A DNA stretch of 64,000 bases from Nocardioides alpinus (GCF_900112035.1 NZ_FOKC01000015.1:37015-101014); one strand, 5' to 3'; numbered from the stretch's first letter, positions 40,553 to 49,274 are shown. Numbers and translations: made by a program. The notes: generated by a model not told the origin, from the letters alone.

Positions 40553-40837
40553 TCAGGCGGTGGTGTCGTCGCGCCGCTCGCGCACCACGTCACCCGTGGT
40601 CTCATGGCTGGCGGCCTCGTTGCGGGCCTCGATCTCGCGCTGCTCGGGCGTGACGGTCGCGTCCGTCGAGGACGTGTCGTCGCGCAGGTCCTTGGTCTCC
40701 GTCTTGAAGATCCTCAGCGCCTGGCCCGAGCTGCGGGCGAGGTCGGGCAGCTTCGCCGCACCGAACACCAGCACGACGATCGCCAGGATCACCAGCCACT
40801 CGAGACCCTGCGGCATACCGACCAGTGGGTTGATCAT
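40553..40837 (-). CDS. tatA: Twin-arginine translocase pore protein TatA
   Basis: A 94-residue protein: short N-terminal membrane helix LEWLVILAIVVLVFGAAKLPDLARSSG with the FGxxKLP hinge and then an amphipathic helix (QALRIFKTETKD) and a charged tail. TatA oligomers form the translocation channel with TatC, encoded next. Upstream, 49 bases separate it from pafC. Confidence 0.92.
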   Translation of the reverse strand: MINPLVGMPQGLEWLVILAIVVLVFGAAKLPDLARSSGQALRIFKTETKDLRDDTSSTDATVTPEQREIEARNEAASHETTGDVVRERRDDTTA

Positions 40838-40886
40838 GTGCTCACTCCGATAAGTGTGGGGGTGCGTGTCGTGGACCGTGCAGCGT

Positions 40887-41882
40887 TCACGGAGAGTCTA
40901 CGCCGTCAGCCCCATAGAGACTGAGGGTTGCCCGTGCCGCGGATGTGAACGTGTCGGCGTAGTCGCTGGGCGCGAGCAGCTCGGCGTGCGGCGCGAGGCG
41001 AAAGAGAAGCGACTGCGCCCACTGCTCACTCGCGACCTCCAGGTCCACCTCGACCGTCCCGTCCGGACCGGGCCGCTGCGCCGTGACCTGGTAGTACTCG
41101 ATCACCCATCGCGCGGGCGGACCGAGACGGAGCGTGACCGTGGTGGTCTCGGCGTCGGTGAACCAGCCGCCGGTCAGGTCCCTGGCACGTGCTCCCGGGT
41201 CGGCGACGGCCGTGTCCAGCTCGCGGGCCGCCAGGATCCGGTCGACCCGGAAGGCGCGGTCGCCCGCCGCGGTGTGGCACCACGCGTCGAGGTAGAGCAG
41301 GTCCTCGACGCGGGCCAGTCCTCGTGGATCGACGATGCGACGCGACTCCTGGTCGCGCGACGGCACGTGATAGCTGATCTCGACCTGGTGCCCGTGCGCG
41401 AGGGCCGACTCGAGCACCGGCACGACGGCGCTGCTCTCGAGCGGTGTGGGGCTCACGTGCAGCCGGAGCAGCCCCTGCCCGTCCTGGCCGGCGGCGTCCT
41501 CGAGCTTGGCCAGCGTGCGTTGGATGACGTCACGGGCCTCCTCGGGTGCGCTCTCCACCATGGTGCGCAGCGCCACGACGAGCGAGGTGGCCTCGGCCGG
41601 CGAGAACCGCACCGGTCGCGCCAGGTAGTCGGCGTTGTCGACCCGGATGATGCGATCGCCCTCGAGGGCCTCCAGGTCCACCTCGATGAGGTCGCCCGGC
41701 AGGCCCGGCGAGACACCGGTCATGAAGAGCAACCGGAGGTCGCGCTCGATCTGCTCGGCGTCGGTGCCGAAGTGGGCGGCCGCGTCGTCGAGACGTACTT
41801 CTCCACGTGCGAGGAGATAGGGCACCAGGGCGAGGAGTCGGGCCACCTGGTCGGGTGCGGTGTCACCGGGCTGGGTCGTCAT
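40887..41882 (-). CDS. pafC: WYL-domain regulator PafC
   Basis: A 331-residue protein: N-terminal winged HTH (QVARLLALVPYLLARGEVRLDDAAAHFGTDAEQIERDLRLLFMTGV), a central WYL domain (VEISYHVPSRDQESRRIVDPRGLARVEDLLYLDAWCHTAAGDRAFRVDRIL) and the WCX extension. PafB and PafC form a heterodimer that activates LexA-independent DNA-damage genes in mycobacteria. The ATG overlaps the pafB stop (ATGA), and the location beside pafA is the classical one. Confidence 0.9.
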   Translation of the reverse strand: MTTQPGDTAPDQVARLLALVPYLLARGEVRLDDAAAHFGTDAEQIERDLRLLFMTGVSPGLPGDLIEVDLEALEGDRIIRVDNADYLARPVRFSPAEATSLVVALRTMVESAPEEARDVIQRTLAKLEDAAGQDGQGLLRLHVSPTPLESSAVVPVLESALAHGHQVEISYHVPSRDQESRRIVDPRGLARVEDLLYLDAWCHTAAGDRAFRVDRILAARELDTAVADPGARARDLTGGWFTDAETTTVTLRLGPPARWVIEYYQVTAQRPGPDGTVEVDLEVASEQWAQSLLFRLAPHAELLAPSDYADTFTSAARATLSLYGADGVDSP

Positions 41883-42853
41883 CGACGGCCTCCGGCAACG
41901 GCGCGCAGGCGGGTGACCACGTCGGCGCGCAGCGCAGGCGGGGACTCGACGACGACGTCGGCGCCGTAGGTCAGCACCTCGTCGGAGAGCTCGTTCACCG
42001 GTCCCTCGACCACGAGCCTGTCCCAGCCGGCGTGGTCGTCCAAGGGCGTGACCGACTCGGCACGGCGGCGCAACCCGATGCCCGTCCCCTGCCGCACCCG
42101 GATCTCGGCACGGACCGAGGGGAACGACGGCGACAGCCGGCGGGCGAGCTCGCGGACGTCGGTGCCGGCGGGGACGTCGTACGCCCCGGACTTGCCGACG
42201 CCGCGGACCGGTCCCACGATGCGCGACAGGCGGAAGACGCGCTCGGCGCCGCGGTCGACGTCGAAGCCGACGACGTACCAGCGGCCCGAGGACCGGGCCA
42301 GGCCCCACGGCTGCACGCGACGGATGGTCGGACCGCTCTCGCTCGCGCGCTGGTAGGGGAAGGTGACCTGGCGGCGCTTGCCGACGGCGTCCCAGAGCGG
42401 CTCGAAGGCAGGCTCGTCGGCGGTGATCGCCGGAGCGACGACCTCGAGGCGGGACGGGTCGATCTCGACGCCCTGGCCCTTGAGCTTGGCGAGGGCCCGC
42501 GTGGTCGCCTTGGCGAGGGTCGCCTGCTGCCACACCTGGGCGGCCAGCCCGAGGACGGCTGCCTCGTCGGACTCGAAACGGATCTCGGGGAGCGAGGTCT
42601 GCTCGGACGGGATGCGGTAGCCGATCTCGTCGTCGAAGAAGACATCGGCGCTGCCGACCTCGATCACTGCGCCGATCTGGCGCAGGGCGTCCTTGTCGCG
42701 CTCGAAGGCGCGCTCGAAGGCCTCGTCCCCGGCGGGGCCGCGGGGGTGGTCGGCGTAGCAGGCCTCACGGATGGCGTCCTTGCCGATGAAGCGCTTGGCG
42801 CCGAGCAGGAGGATGTGTAGGTTCATCAGACGCTCTGCCCGAGGCTGTGCCAT
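41879..42853 (-). CDS. pafB: WYL-domain regulator PafB
   Basis: A 324-residue partner of PafC with the same layout: MAQPRAERLMNLHILLLGAKRFIGKDAIREACYA (HTH), FERDKDALRQIGAVIEVGS, then the WYL domain with RRVQPWGLARSSGRWYVVGFDVDRGAERVFRLSRIVG and a C-terminal WCX part. Works as a transcriptional activator of DNA-repair genes; the many repair genes in this window are candidate targets, but no PafBC motif was verified. The start retains the conserved ERLMNL opening. Confidence 0.9.
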   Translation of the reverse strand: MAQPRAERLMNLHILLLGAKRFIGKDAIREACYADHPRGPAGDEAFERAFERDKDALRQIGAVIEVGSADVFFDDEIGYRIPSEQTSLPEIRFESDEAAVLGLAAQVWQQATLAKATTRALAKLKGQGVEIDPSRLEVVAPAITADEPAFEPLWDAVGKRRQVTFPYQRASESGPTIRRVQPWGLARSSGRWYVVGFDVDRGAERVFRLSRIVGPVRGVGKSGAYDVPAGTDVRELARRLSPSFPSVRAEIRVRQGTGIGLRRRAESVTPLDDHAGWDRLVVEGPVNELSDEVLTYGADVVVESPPALRADVVTRLRAVAGGRR

Positions 42854-42890
42854 CGCCGGTCCCCTGCCCGCTCGTCGTCGTCCTGCTGGG

Positions 42891-43850
42891 TCAGGAAGCG
42901 CCGAGGATGTCGACGACGAAGAACAGCGTGTCGGTGCCCTTGATGCCGGCCTGCTCGTTGCCCTCGGCGCCGTAGCCCTGGGCCGGCGGGATCTCGAGGA
43001 TCACGCGCGAGCCGACAGTGCGGCCGACGAGGCGCTGGTCCCAACCGTCGATGACCTGCCCGACGCCGATCGGGAACTCGGCCGGTTCCTTGCTGTAGGA
43101 CTCGTCGAACGGCTTGTCGGCGTTGTAGACCTGGCCGAGGTAGTCGACGGTGAGGGTCTGGCCCTCCTTGACGACCGGGCCGTCGCCCTTGATCAGGGTG
43201 GTGGCGATGAGCTTGCCGGTGGGCGTGTGGGCGTCGGTGAAGTCGAGGCCGGTGATGACGTCGCCCTCCTCGATGAGGGTCGGCGCCCATCCGGCGGGCG
43301 TCTTCTCCTCGCCCTGGGGGCCGTCGAGCGGCGGGACGGTCTCCTTGGTGCCGAGGATGTCGACGATCACGAGGACGGCGTCCTTGTTGCCGATGCCGAT
43401 GCTCGGGTTGCCGGCCTCGCCGTAGGCCTCCTCGGCCGACGTGAGCAGCACGACCCGGTCGCCGACCTGGTTGCCGATCATCGCCTCGCGCAGGAACGGG
43501 AGGATGTCGTCGGACAGCTCGACCGACTGCGGGGCGCCGTCCTTGGTGTAGGTGCTCTGCGCCTCCTTCTCGGTGAAGCCGTTGCCGATCCACCAGTTGG
43601 CCGAGACGGTGTCACCGTCGGCGACCTCGTCGCCGTCGCCCTCGACGAGGACCTCGGTCTCGGCCTGGGAGCCGTCGAGCTGGCCGTCGAAGGTGACCTT
43701 GGGCTCGACGCCCTGCTCGCCCTCGATCGTGACCGAGCTCAGGGGCGCGCCGCCCGACCCGGCGTCGCTGGAGTCCGAGCCGCACGCGGCGAGGCCGAGC
43801 AGGCTGAGGGCAAGGACACCGCTGAGGGCAGCGGAACGAGCACGAGACAC
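42891..43850 (-). CDS. Lipoprotein with two FKBP-type peptidyl-prolyl isomerase domains
   Basis: A 319-residue lipoprotein. Signal peptide with lipobox L20-A-A-C23. A first FKBP-like domain (~65-170; VELSDDILPFLREAMIGNQVGDRVVLLTS..AYGEAGN) is more divergent; the second (~200-319; GQTLTVDYLGQVYNADKPFDESYSKEPAEFPIGVGQVIDGWDQRLVGRTVGSRVILEIPPAQGYG) keeps the FKBP consensus. It probably folds secreted proteins at the outer face of the membrane and needs Lnt for full acylation. GTG start at 43850. It lies between pafA and pafB. Confidence 0.9.
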   Translation of the reverse strand: MSRARSAALSGVLALSLLGLAACGSDSSDAGSGGAPLSSVTIEGEQGVEPKVTFDGQLDGSQAETEVLVEGDGDEVADGDTVSANWWIGNGFTEKEAQSTYTKDGAPQSVELSDDILPFLREAMIGNQVGDRVVLLTSAEEAYGEAGNPSIGIGNKDAVLVIVDILGTKETVPPLDGPQGEEKTPAGWAPTLIEEGDVITGLDFTDAHTPTGKLIATTLIKGDGPVVKEGQTLTVDYLGQVYNADKPFDESYSKEPAEFPIGVGQVIDGWDQRLVGRTVGSRVILEIPPAQGYGAEGNEQAGIKGTDTLFFVVDILGAS

Positions 43851-43949
43851 GGATTCACCTAAACAGTTCGACGGCGTTGCCGGGTCACCCTATCCAGCGC
43901 CTCCCACTCGCGGTGCCGCGACACCTCGGCTGTGGAGATCGCGGGTGGG

Positions 43950-45311
43950 TCACATCCCGTCGATCAGCCTCTGCACGCGCTCGTCGTACGCCTTGAACGG
44001 GTCCTTGCACAGCACCGTGCGCTGGGCCTGGTCGTTGAGCTTGAGGTGCACCCAGTCGACGGTGAAGTCGCGCCGGCGCTCCTGGGCCTTGCGGATGAAC
44101 TCGCCGCGCAGCCGCGCGCGAGTGTTCTGCGGCGGGACACTCTTGGCCTCGAAGATCTTCAGGTCGGTGCTGACCCGGGCGACCGCGCCGCGCTTCTCGA
44201 GGAGGTAGTAGAGGCCGCGCCCGCGGTGGATGTCGTGGTAGGCGAGGTCGAGCTGGGCGATGCGGGCGTCACCGAGCGACAGCCCGTGCTTGGCGCGGTA
44301 GCGCTCGATGAGCTTCCACTTGATGACCCAGTCGATCTCGCGGTCGACGAGGCCGAGGTCGTCGGACTCGATCGCCTTGAGCCCGCGCTCCCAGAGGTCG
44401 AGGGCTCGCTCGATGGTCGGGGTCGAGATCTGGCGCCGGTCGACGAAGTCGCGGGCCTTGCCGAGGTACTCGGCCTGGATCTCCAGCGCGCTCGCCTCCC
44501 GGCCGTTGGCGAGGCGCACCTTGCGCTGGCCGGTCGGGTCGTGGCTGATCTCGCGGATCGCGCGGATCGGGTTCTCCATGGTGAGGTCGCGCATCACGAC
44601 CCCCTCCTCGATCATCCGCAGCACGAGGTCGCAGGACGCCACCTTGAGCATCGTGGTCGTCTCGCTCATGTTGGAGTCGCCGACGATGACGTGGAGTCGG
44701 CGGAAGCGCTCGGCGTCCGCGTGCGGCTCGTCGCGGGTGTTGATGATCGGGCGGCTCCGGGTGGTGGCGCTGCTGACGCCCTCCCAGATGTGCTCGGCGC
44801 GCTGGCTCACGCTGTACGACGCCCCGCGCGGGGTCATCACCACCTTGCCCGCGCCGACCACGATCTGGCGGGTCACGAGGAACGGGATCAGGATGTCGGC
44901 GAGCTTGCTGAACTCGCCCGCCCGACCGACGAGGTAGTTCTCGTGGCAGCCGTAGGAGTTGCCGGCGGAGTCGGTGTTGTTCTTGAAGAGGTAGATGTCG
45001 CCGGCGATGCCCTCCTCGTGGAGACGCTGCTCGGCGTCGAGGAGCAGCCCCTCGAGGATCCGCTCCCCCGCCTTGTCGTGCGTGACGAGCTCGACGATGT
45101 CGTCGCACTCGGGGGTGGCGTACTCCGGGTGGCTGCCCACGTCGAGGTAGAGGCGGGCGCCGTTGCGGAGGAAGACGTTGGACGAGCGGCCCCAGCTGAC
45201 GACCTTGCGGAAGAGGTAGCGGGCGACTTCGTCGGGGCTCAGGCGGCGCTGCCCCTTGAACGTGCACGTGACGCCGTACTCGTTCTCGATACCGAAGATC
45301 CGCCGGTCCAT
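43950..45311 (-). CDS. pafA: Pup-protein ligase PafA
   Basis: A 453-residue glutamine-synthetase-fold ligase: MDRRIFGIENEYGVTC, LRNGARLYLDVGSHPEYATPECDD, IYLFKNNTDSAGNSYGCHENYLV, RPIINTRDEPHADAERFRRLHVIVGDSNMSE. It activates the C-terminal Glu of Pup (after deamidation of Gln by Dop) with ATP and joins it to target lysines. TAGGGT (45318-45323) ends 6 bases before the ATG, so pafA probably has its own leaderless mRNA rather than depending on prcBA. Confidence 0.95.
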   Translation of the reverse strand: MDRRIFGIENEYGVTCTFKGQRRLSPDEVARYLFRKVVSWGRSSNVFLRNGARLYLDVGSHPEYATPECDDIVELVTHDKAGERILEGLLLDAEQRLHEEGIAGDIYLFKNNTDSAGNSYGCHENYLVGRAGEFSKLADILIPFLVTRQIVVGAGKVVMTPRGASYSVSQRAEHIWEGVSSATTRSRPIINTRDEPHADAERFRRLHVIVGDSNMSETTTMLKVASCDLVLRMIEEGVVMRDLTMENPIRAIREISHDPTGQRKVRLANGREASALEIQAEYLGKARDFVDRRQISTPTIERALDLWERGLKAIESDDLGLVDREIDWVIKWKLIERYRAKHGLSLGDARIAQLDLAYHDIHRGRGLYYLLEKRGAVARVSTDLKIFEAKSVPPQNTRARLRGEFIRKAQERRRDFTVDWVHLKLNDQAQRTVLCKDPFKAYDERVQRLIDGM

Positions 45312-45363
45312 GTCGTCACCCTACGGCGGTGGCGGGCACGTGGCCGGGACATTCCGTGGCTCG

Positions 45364-46338
45364 TCAGGGTCGGGCGGGTCCGGAGTCCGCCGGTGGCGTG
45401 GCAGGGGGTGTGGTCGGTGGGACATCCGGATCGGCGGGGGGCTGGGCCTGCTCGGTGGGAGGATCTGCCGGCGGGGCCACCGGCGCCTGGGCCGTCGGCT
45501 CTCCGGTCACCGGGTCCTCGAGGGGCGCGACCGCACCGGAGACCTGGTCGGTCGGGTCGGCCGGGTCGTCCTCCCCGCTGTGGTGCGGGCCGCTCCCGGC
45601 GATCGCGTCCTCGGGGGCGGGGTCCCCCGCCTCCTCCGCGCCCCGGGTGCCGAGGATCTCCGCCAGACGCGTCTCGCGCAGCCGCAGGAACTTGCGTGGC
45701 TGGGTCCGGGTGCGGTCGAGCGCGGCGACCTCGAGGTCACCCACCGGGATCACCCGGTCGTCGGTCTCGCTGTGACCCAGCGCAGAGACAGCGACGCGGA
45801 GGACGTCCTCGAGCGAGGAGCCGGCCACGTAGTGCTCACGCAGGTGGCCGGCGACCACGTCGGCCGCTCCTCCCATCACCGCGAAGCCGTGCTCGTCGGC
45901 GACCTGACCGTCGTAGGTGAGGCGGTAGAGCTGGTCGTCGTCGGCGACGTCACCGATCTCGGCGACGAAGATCTCGACCTCGTAGGGCTTCTCGCCGCCG
46001 GAGGAGAAGATCGTGCCGAGCGTCTGCGCGTAGGCGTTGGCCAGCCCCCGACCGGTGACGTCGCGCCGGTCGTAGGCGTAGCCGCGCATGTCGGCCAGGC
46101 GTACGCCGGCGATGCGGAGGTTCTCGAACTCGTTGTAGCGCCCGACCGCCGCGAAGGCGATGCGGTCGTAGATCTCGCTCACCTTGTGCAGCGCCTTGGA
46201 CGGGTTCTCCGAGACGAACAGGATCCCGTCGGCGTACTGGAGCGCGACGACGGAACGACCGCGGGCGATGCCCTTGCGGGCGAAGTCGGCCCGGTCCTTC
46301 ATCATCTGCTCGGGCGAGACGTAGAACGGCATGGACAT
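45364..46338 (-). CDS. prcA: Proteasome alpha subunit PrcA with long acidic/proline-rich tail
   Basis: A 324-residue 20S alpha subunit: MPFYVSPEQMMKDRADFARKGIARGRSVVALQYADGILFVSENPSK, YDRIAFAAVGRYNEFENLRIAGVRLADMRGYAYDRRDV, VEIFVAEIG..LYRLTYDG. Alpha rings gate the chamber and dock Mpa. The core ends near residue 230; the following ~90 residues are Asp/Pro/Ala-rich low-complexity sequence (APVAPPADPPTEQ.., PPTTPPATPPAD..), longer than the short tail of the mycobacterial subunit (248 aa in total). It starts 12 bases after prcB. Confidence 0.94.
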   Translation of the reverse strand: MSMPFYVSPEQMMKDRADFARKGIARGRSVVALQYADGILFVSENPSKALHKVSEIYDRIAFAAVGRYNEFENLRIAGVRLADMRGYAYDRRDVTGRGLANAYAQTLGTIFSSGGEKPYEVEIFVAEIGDVADDDQLYRLTYDGQVADEHGFAVMGGAADVVAGHLREHYVAGSSLEDVLRVAVSALGHSETDDRVIPVGDLEVAALDRTRTQPRKFLRLRETRLAEILGTRGAEEAGDPAPEDAIAGSGPHHSGEDDPADPTDQVSGAVAPLEDPVTGEPTAQAPVAPPADPPTEQAQPPADPDVPPTTPPATPPADSGPARP

Positions 46339-46350
46339 GTGGAGGGGCTC

Positions 46351-47181
46351 CTACGTCAGGGGGGCGGCCGGGCCGTCGGGACGCTGCATCCGCGACGCGA
46401 TCATCCGGTCGGCGATGGCGGACACCTCGTCGTCCGGCATCCGATGACCGCCGTCGGGCGTGATCAGGTGCACGACAGGGAAGATCCGCCGGGTCAGGTC
46501 GGGGCCGCCGGTGGCGGAGTCGTCGTCGGCGGCGTCGTAGAGCGCCTGGACGACGGCCATCACGGCCTCGTCGGCGCTGAAGTCGTCGCGGTAGAGCTTC
46601 TTGAGCGACCCGCGGGCGAACAGGGAGCCGGAGCCCACCGAGTGGAACGCGGTCTCCTCGTAGCGGCCACCGGTGACGTCGTAGCTGAAGATGCGGCCCT
46701 GGCCGGCGGCGTTGTCGTACCCGGCGAAGAGGGGGACGACGGCCAGGCCCTGCATGGCGAGGCCGAGGTTGGCGCGGATGAGCGCCGCGAGGCGGTTGGC
46801 CTTGCCGTCCATGGAGAGCGTCGTGCCCTCGATCTTCTCGTAGTGCTCGAGCTCGGTCTGGAACAGGCGGACCATCTCGACCGCGAGGCCGGCGGTGCCG
46901 GCGATCCCGACGACGGAGAACTCGTCGGCCGGGAAGACCTTCTGGATGTCGCGCTGGGCGATGATGTTGCCCATCGTCGCGCGGCGATCTCCTGCCATGA
47001 CGACGCCGCCGTCGAACGTGGCGGCCACGATCGTGGTGCCGTGCGGAGCGAGGTCGCCGGCGTTGCCCGTCGGGACGGCGCGGCGCGACGGCAGCAGGTC
47101 GGGGGCCTCGATGCCGAGGAAGTCGGCGAAGCTCGACGTGCCCGGCGCCATGAAGGAGGAGGGCAGGCGGGAGTCGCTCAC
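46351..47181 (-). CDS. prcB: Proteasome beta subunit PrcB
   Basis: A 276-residue 20S beta subunit made as a precursor. The propeptide of 48 residues ends in GDLAPHG, and T49 of TTIVAATFDGGVVMAGDRRATMGN is the N-terminal nucleophile after self-cleavage. Other conserved parts: KVFPADEFSVVGIAGTAGLAVEMVRLFQTELEHYEKIEG and SYDVTGGRYEETAFHSVGSGSLFARGSLKKLY. The GTG overlaps the pup stop (GTGA), which fixes the start; the very long upstream frame is not coding. Confidence 0.95.
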   Translation of the reverse strand: MSDSRLPSSFMAPGTSSFADFLGIEAPDLLPSRRAVPTGNAGDLAPHGTTIVAATFDGGVVMAGDRRATMGNIIAQRDIQKVFPADEFSVVGIAGTAGLAVEMVRLFQTELEHYEKIEGTTLSMDGKANRLAALIRANLGLAMQGLAVVPLFAGYDNAAGQGRIFSYDVTGGRYEETAFHSVGSGSLFARGSLKKLYRDDFSADEAVMAVVQALYDAADDDSATGGPDLTRRIFPVVHLITPDGGHRMPDDEVSAIADRMIASRMQRPDGPAAPLT

Positions 47182-47375
47182 TGGCCGCCCTTCTGGATGA
47201 ACGACTTCACGAAGTCCTCGGCGTTGGACTCGAGCACCTCGTCGATCTCGTCGAGGATCGCGTCGACGTCCTCGTCGATCATCTCCTTGCGTTCGGCCAC
47301 GTCCGTCTCGACGACCTCCTCGGTCGCCGTCTCCTCCTGGGAGGACCTGCGCGGTTGCTTCTGCTCCTGGGCCAT
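47178..47375 (-). CDS. pup: Prokaryotic ubiquitin-like protein Pup
   Basis: A 65-residue, mostly disordered tag: MAQEQKQPRRSSQEETATEE, then the helical Mpa-binding part (EMIDEDVDAILDEIDEVLE) and the end FVKSFIQKGGQ. The last residue is Gln, so Dop must deamidate it to Glu before PafA can attach it. A promoter with TAGGGT 6 bases upstream of the ATG predicts a leaderless pup-prcB-prcA message; pup and prcB overlap by 4 bases. Confidence 0.97.
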   Translation of the reverse strand: MAQEQKQPRRSSQEETATEEVVETDVAERKEMIDEDVDAILDEIDEVLESNAEDFVKSFIQKGGQ

Positions 47376-47381
47376 GGCTCG

Positions 47382-47409
47382 ACCCTATCCACTCGCACCG
47401 ACGCCACAA
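47382..47409 (-). promoter_or_regulatory. Leaderless promoter of pup-prcB-prcA
   Basis: On the minus strand TTGTGG (47409-47404), 16 bases, TAGGGT (47387-47382), then 6 bases to the pup ATG (47375). This places the predicted mRNA start at or next to the initiation codon. Confidence 0.6.
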
Positions 47410-47484
47410 GGACGTTCGCCGTGGGCGGACCCCGCGAGTCGCCGGCGCTGGCGCGACGGCGTACGCGGTGCGGCGCGAGCGGGG

Positions 47485-47606
47485 GCGGTGGTCCAGCCAC
47501 GGTCCCGGCCGCTCGACGGTGGCTGCAGCACCGCTCGCCGGCGCGGCGACGTACGACCCGCGGGGTGCGGTGGTCCAGCCACGGTCCCGGCCGCTCGACG
47601 GTGGCT
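47485..47606. repeat. Pair of identical 40-bp direct repeats
   Basis: A 40-base unit beginning GCGGTGGTCCAGCCACGG and ending CGACGGTGGCT occurs at 47485-47524 and again, identical, at 47567-47606 (offset 82). Each unit, with its right flank, is also a near-inverted repeat (GGTGGTCCAGCCAC against GTGGCTCCACCACC), so it can fold. It lies upstream of the pup promoter, in the 390-base gap between dop and pup. Confidence 0.7.
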
Positions 47607-47659
47607 CCACCACCGCTCGCCGACCTGGGCTCGCGCTGCGAGCTGTGTCCCAGCAATCC

Positions 47660-47752
47660 CTCTGGCACCGCGGGTGGGGGAAGTCTGGCGCGGTTCGGCT
47701 GTTGCAACGGCCCATCCGCGCGGGAGTCACCGCGTAAGCGGTGACTCCTGCA
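47660..47752 (+). repeat. Two-hairpin intergenic repeat, copy D
   Basis: A more diverged copy in the dop-pup gap: hairpin 2 is perfect (GAGTCACCGC-GTAA-GCGGTGACTC, 47724-47747), hairpin 1 is decayed on its left arm (GGCTGTTGCAACGGCCC). The flank CGGGTGGGGGAAGT resembles copy A. It lies 14 bases beyond the dop stop and may end dop transcription. Confidence 0.7.
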
Positions 47753-47765
47753 AGAGGGGGCCGCC

Positions 47766-49274
47766 TCAGCGGGTGATCGCAGCCACCAGCGCCTGGGCGG
47801 TGTCGCACCGGTCGATCAGGTCGCCGACGTGGGCGCGGGTGCCGCGGAGGGGGTCGATGGTCGGGACGCGCTGGAGCGACTCGCGGCCGGGGAGGTCGAA
47901 GATCACCGAGTCCCAGGACGCGGCGGCCACGGAGTCGGCGTACTTGTCGAGGCAGCGGCCGCGGAAGTAGGCGCGGGTGTCGACCGGCGGGTCGTGCATG
48001 GCCGCCTCGATGGTCGCGTCGTCGAGCAGCCGCTGGATCCGGCCCGAGGCCGCGAGGCGGTGGTAGAGCCCCTTGTCGGGACGGACGTCGGCGTACTGCA
48101 GGTCGATGAGGTGCAGCTTGGCGTCGTCCCAGTCGAGGTCGTCGCGGTCGCGGTACTGGTTGAGCAGCTTGAGCTTGGCGACCCAGTCGAGCTCGGTGGC
48201 GCACTCCATCGGGTCCCGCTCGAGGCGGGTCAGCACGGACTCCCAGCGGGTCAGCACGTCGACGGTCTGCGCGTCGGCGTCGGAGCCGTAGCGGTCCTCG
48301 ACGAACTTGCGCGCCAGGTCGAGGTACTCCAGCTGGAGCTGTACGGCGGTGAGCCGGCGCCCGTCGCGCAGGGTGACCAGGTGGCGCAGGGTGGGGTCGT
48401 GCGAGACCTCGCGCAGCGACTTCACGGCACCCTCGACGGCCAGGTCGCGGTCGATGAAGCCGTCCTCGATCATCGCCAGCACGAGCGAGGTGGTGCCGAC
48501 CTTGAGGTAGATCGAGATCTCGGCGAGGTTGGCGTCGCCCAGGATCACGTGGAGGCGGCGGTAGACGGCCGGGTCGGCGTGGGGCTCGTCGCGGGTGTTG
48601 ATGATCGGCCGCTTCAGGGTGGTCTCGAGACCGACCTCGACCTCGAAGTAGTCGGCACGCTGACTGATCTGGAACCCGTGGTCGCGACCGTCCTGACCGA
48701 TGCCGACCCGGCCGGCGCCGGTGACGACCTGGCGGGAGACGAAGAACGGTGTCAGGTGCCGCACGATCTCCGCGAAGGGCGTCGAGCGGCGCATCAGGTA
48801 GTTCTCGTGGGCGCCGTAGGACGCGCCCTTGTTGTCGGTGTTGTTCTTGTAGAGCACGATCGGGGCGGCGCCCGGCACCTGTGCGGCCATCCTCGAGGCG
48901 TCGAGCATGACCTGCTCCCCCGCCTTCTCCCACCGCACCACGTCCAGCGGCGTGGTGACCTCGGGCGAGGAGTACTCCGGGTGCGCGTGGTCGACGTAGA
49001 GCCGGGCCCCGTTGGTCAGGATCACGTTGGCCAGGCCCAGGTCCTCGTCGGTCAGCTGGGTCGGGTCGGCGATCTGGCGGGCCATGTCGAAACCCCGGGC
49101 GTCACGCAGCGGCGACTCCTCCTCGAAGTCCCACCGCGCCCGACGGGCCTTGGCGGTCGAGGAGGCGTAGGCGTTGACGATCTGCGAGGACGCGACCATC
49201 GGGTTGGCCGAGGGCTGCCCCTGGACCGAGATGCCGTACTCGACCTCCGTGCCCATCACGCGTCGTACGCTCAT
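47766..49274 (-). CDS. dop: Pup deamidase/depupylase Dop
   Basis: A 502-residue PafA homologue: MGTEVEYGISVQGQPSANPMV, LTNGARLYVDHAHPEYSSPEVTTPLD, IVLYKNNTDNKGASYGAHENYLM and RPIINTRDEPHADPAVYRRLHVILGDANLAE. Dop converts the Pup C-terminal Gln to Glu and can remove Pup from conjugates. The ATG at 49274 is preceded by TAGGCT-N6 (leaderless type) and is separated by only 3 bases from the start codon of the divergent methyltransferase gene. Confidence 0.95.
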   Translation of the reverse strand: MSVRRVMGTEVEYGISVQGQPSANPMVASSQIVNAYASSTAKARRARWDFEEESPLRDARGFDMARQIADPTQLTDEDLGLANVILTNGARLYVDHAHPEYSSPEVTTPLDVVRWEKAGEQVMLDASRMAAQVPGAAPIVLYKNNTDNKGASYGAHENYLMRRSTPFAEIVRHLTPFFVSRQVVTGAGRVGIGQDGRDHGFQISQRADYFEVEVGLETTLKRPIINTRDEPHADPAVYRRLHVILGDANLAEISIYLKVGTTSLVLAMIEDGFIDRDLAVEGAVKSLREVSHDPTLRHLVTLRDGRRLTAVQLQLEYLDLARKFVEDRYGSDADAQTVDVLTRWESVLTRLERDPMECATELDWVAKLKLLNQYRDRDDLDWDDAKLHLIDLQYADVRPDKGLYHRLAASGRIQRLLDDATIEAAMHDPPVDTRAYFRGRCLDKYADSVAAASWDSVIFDLPGRESLQRVPTIDPLRGTRAHVGDLIDRCDTAQALVAAITR

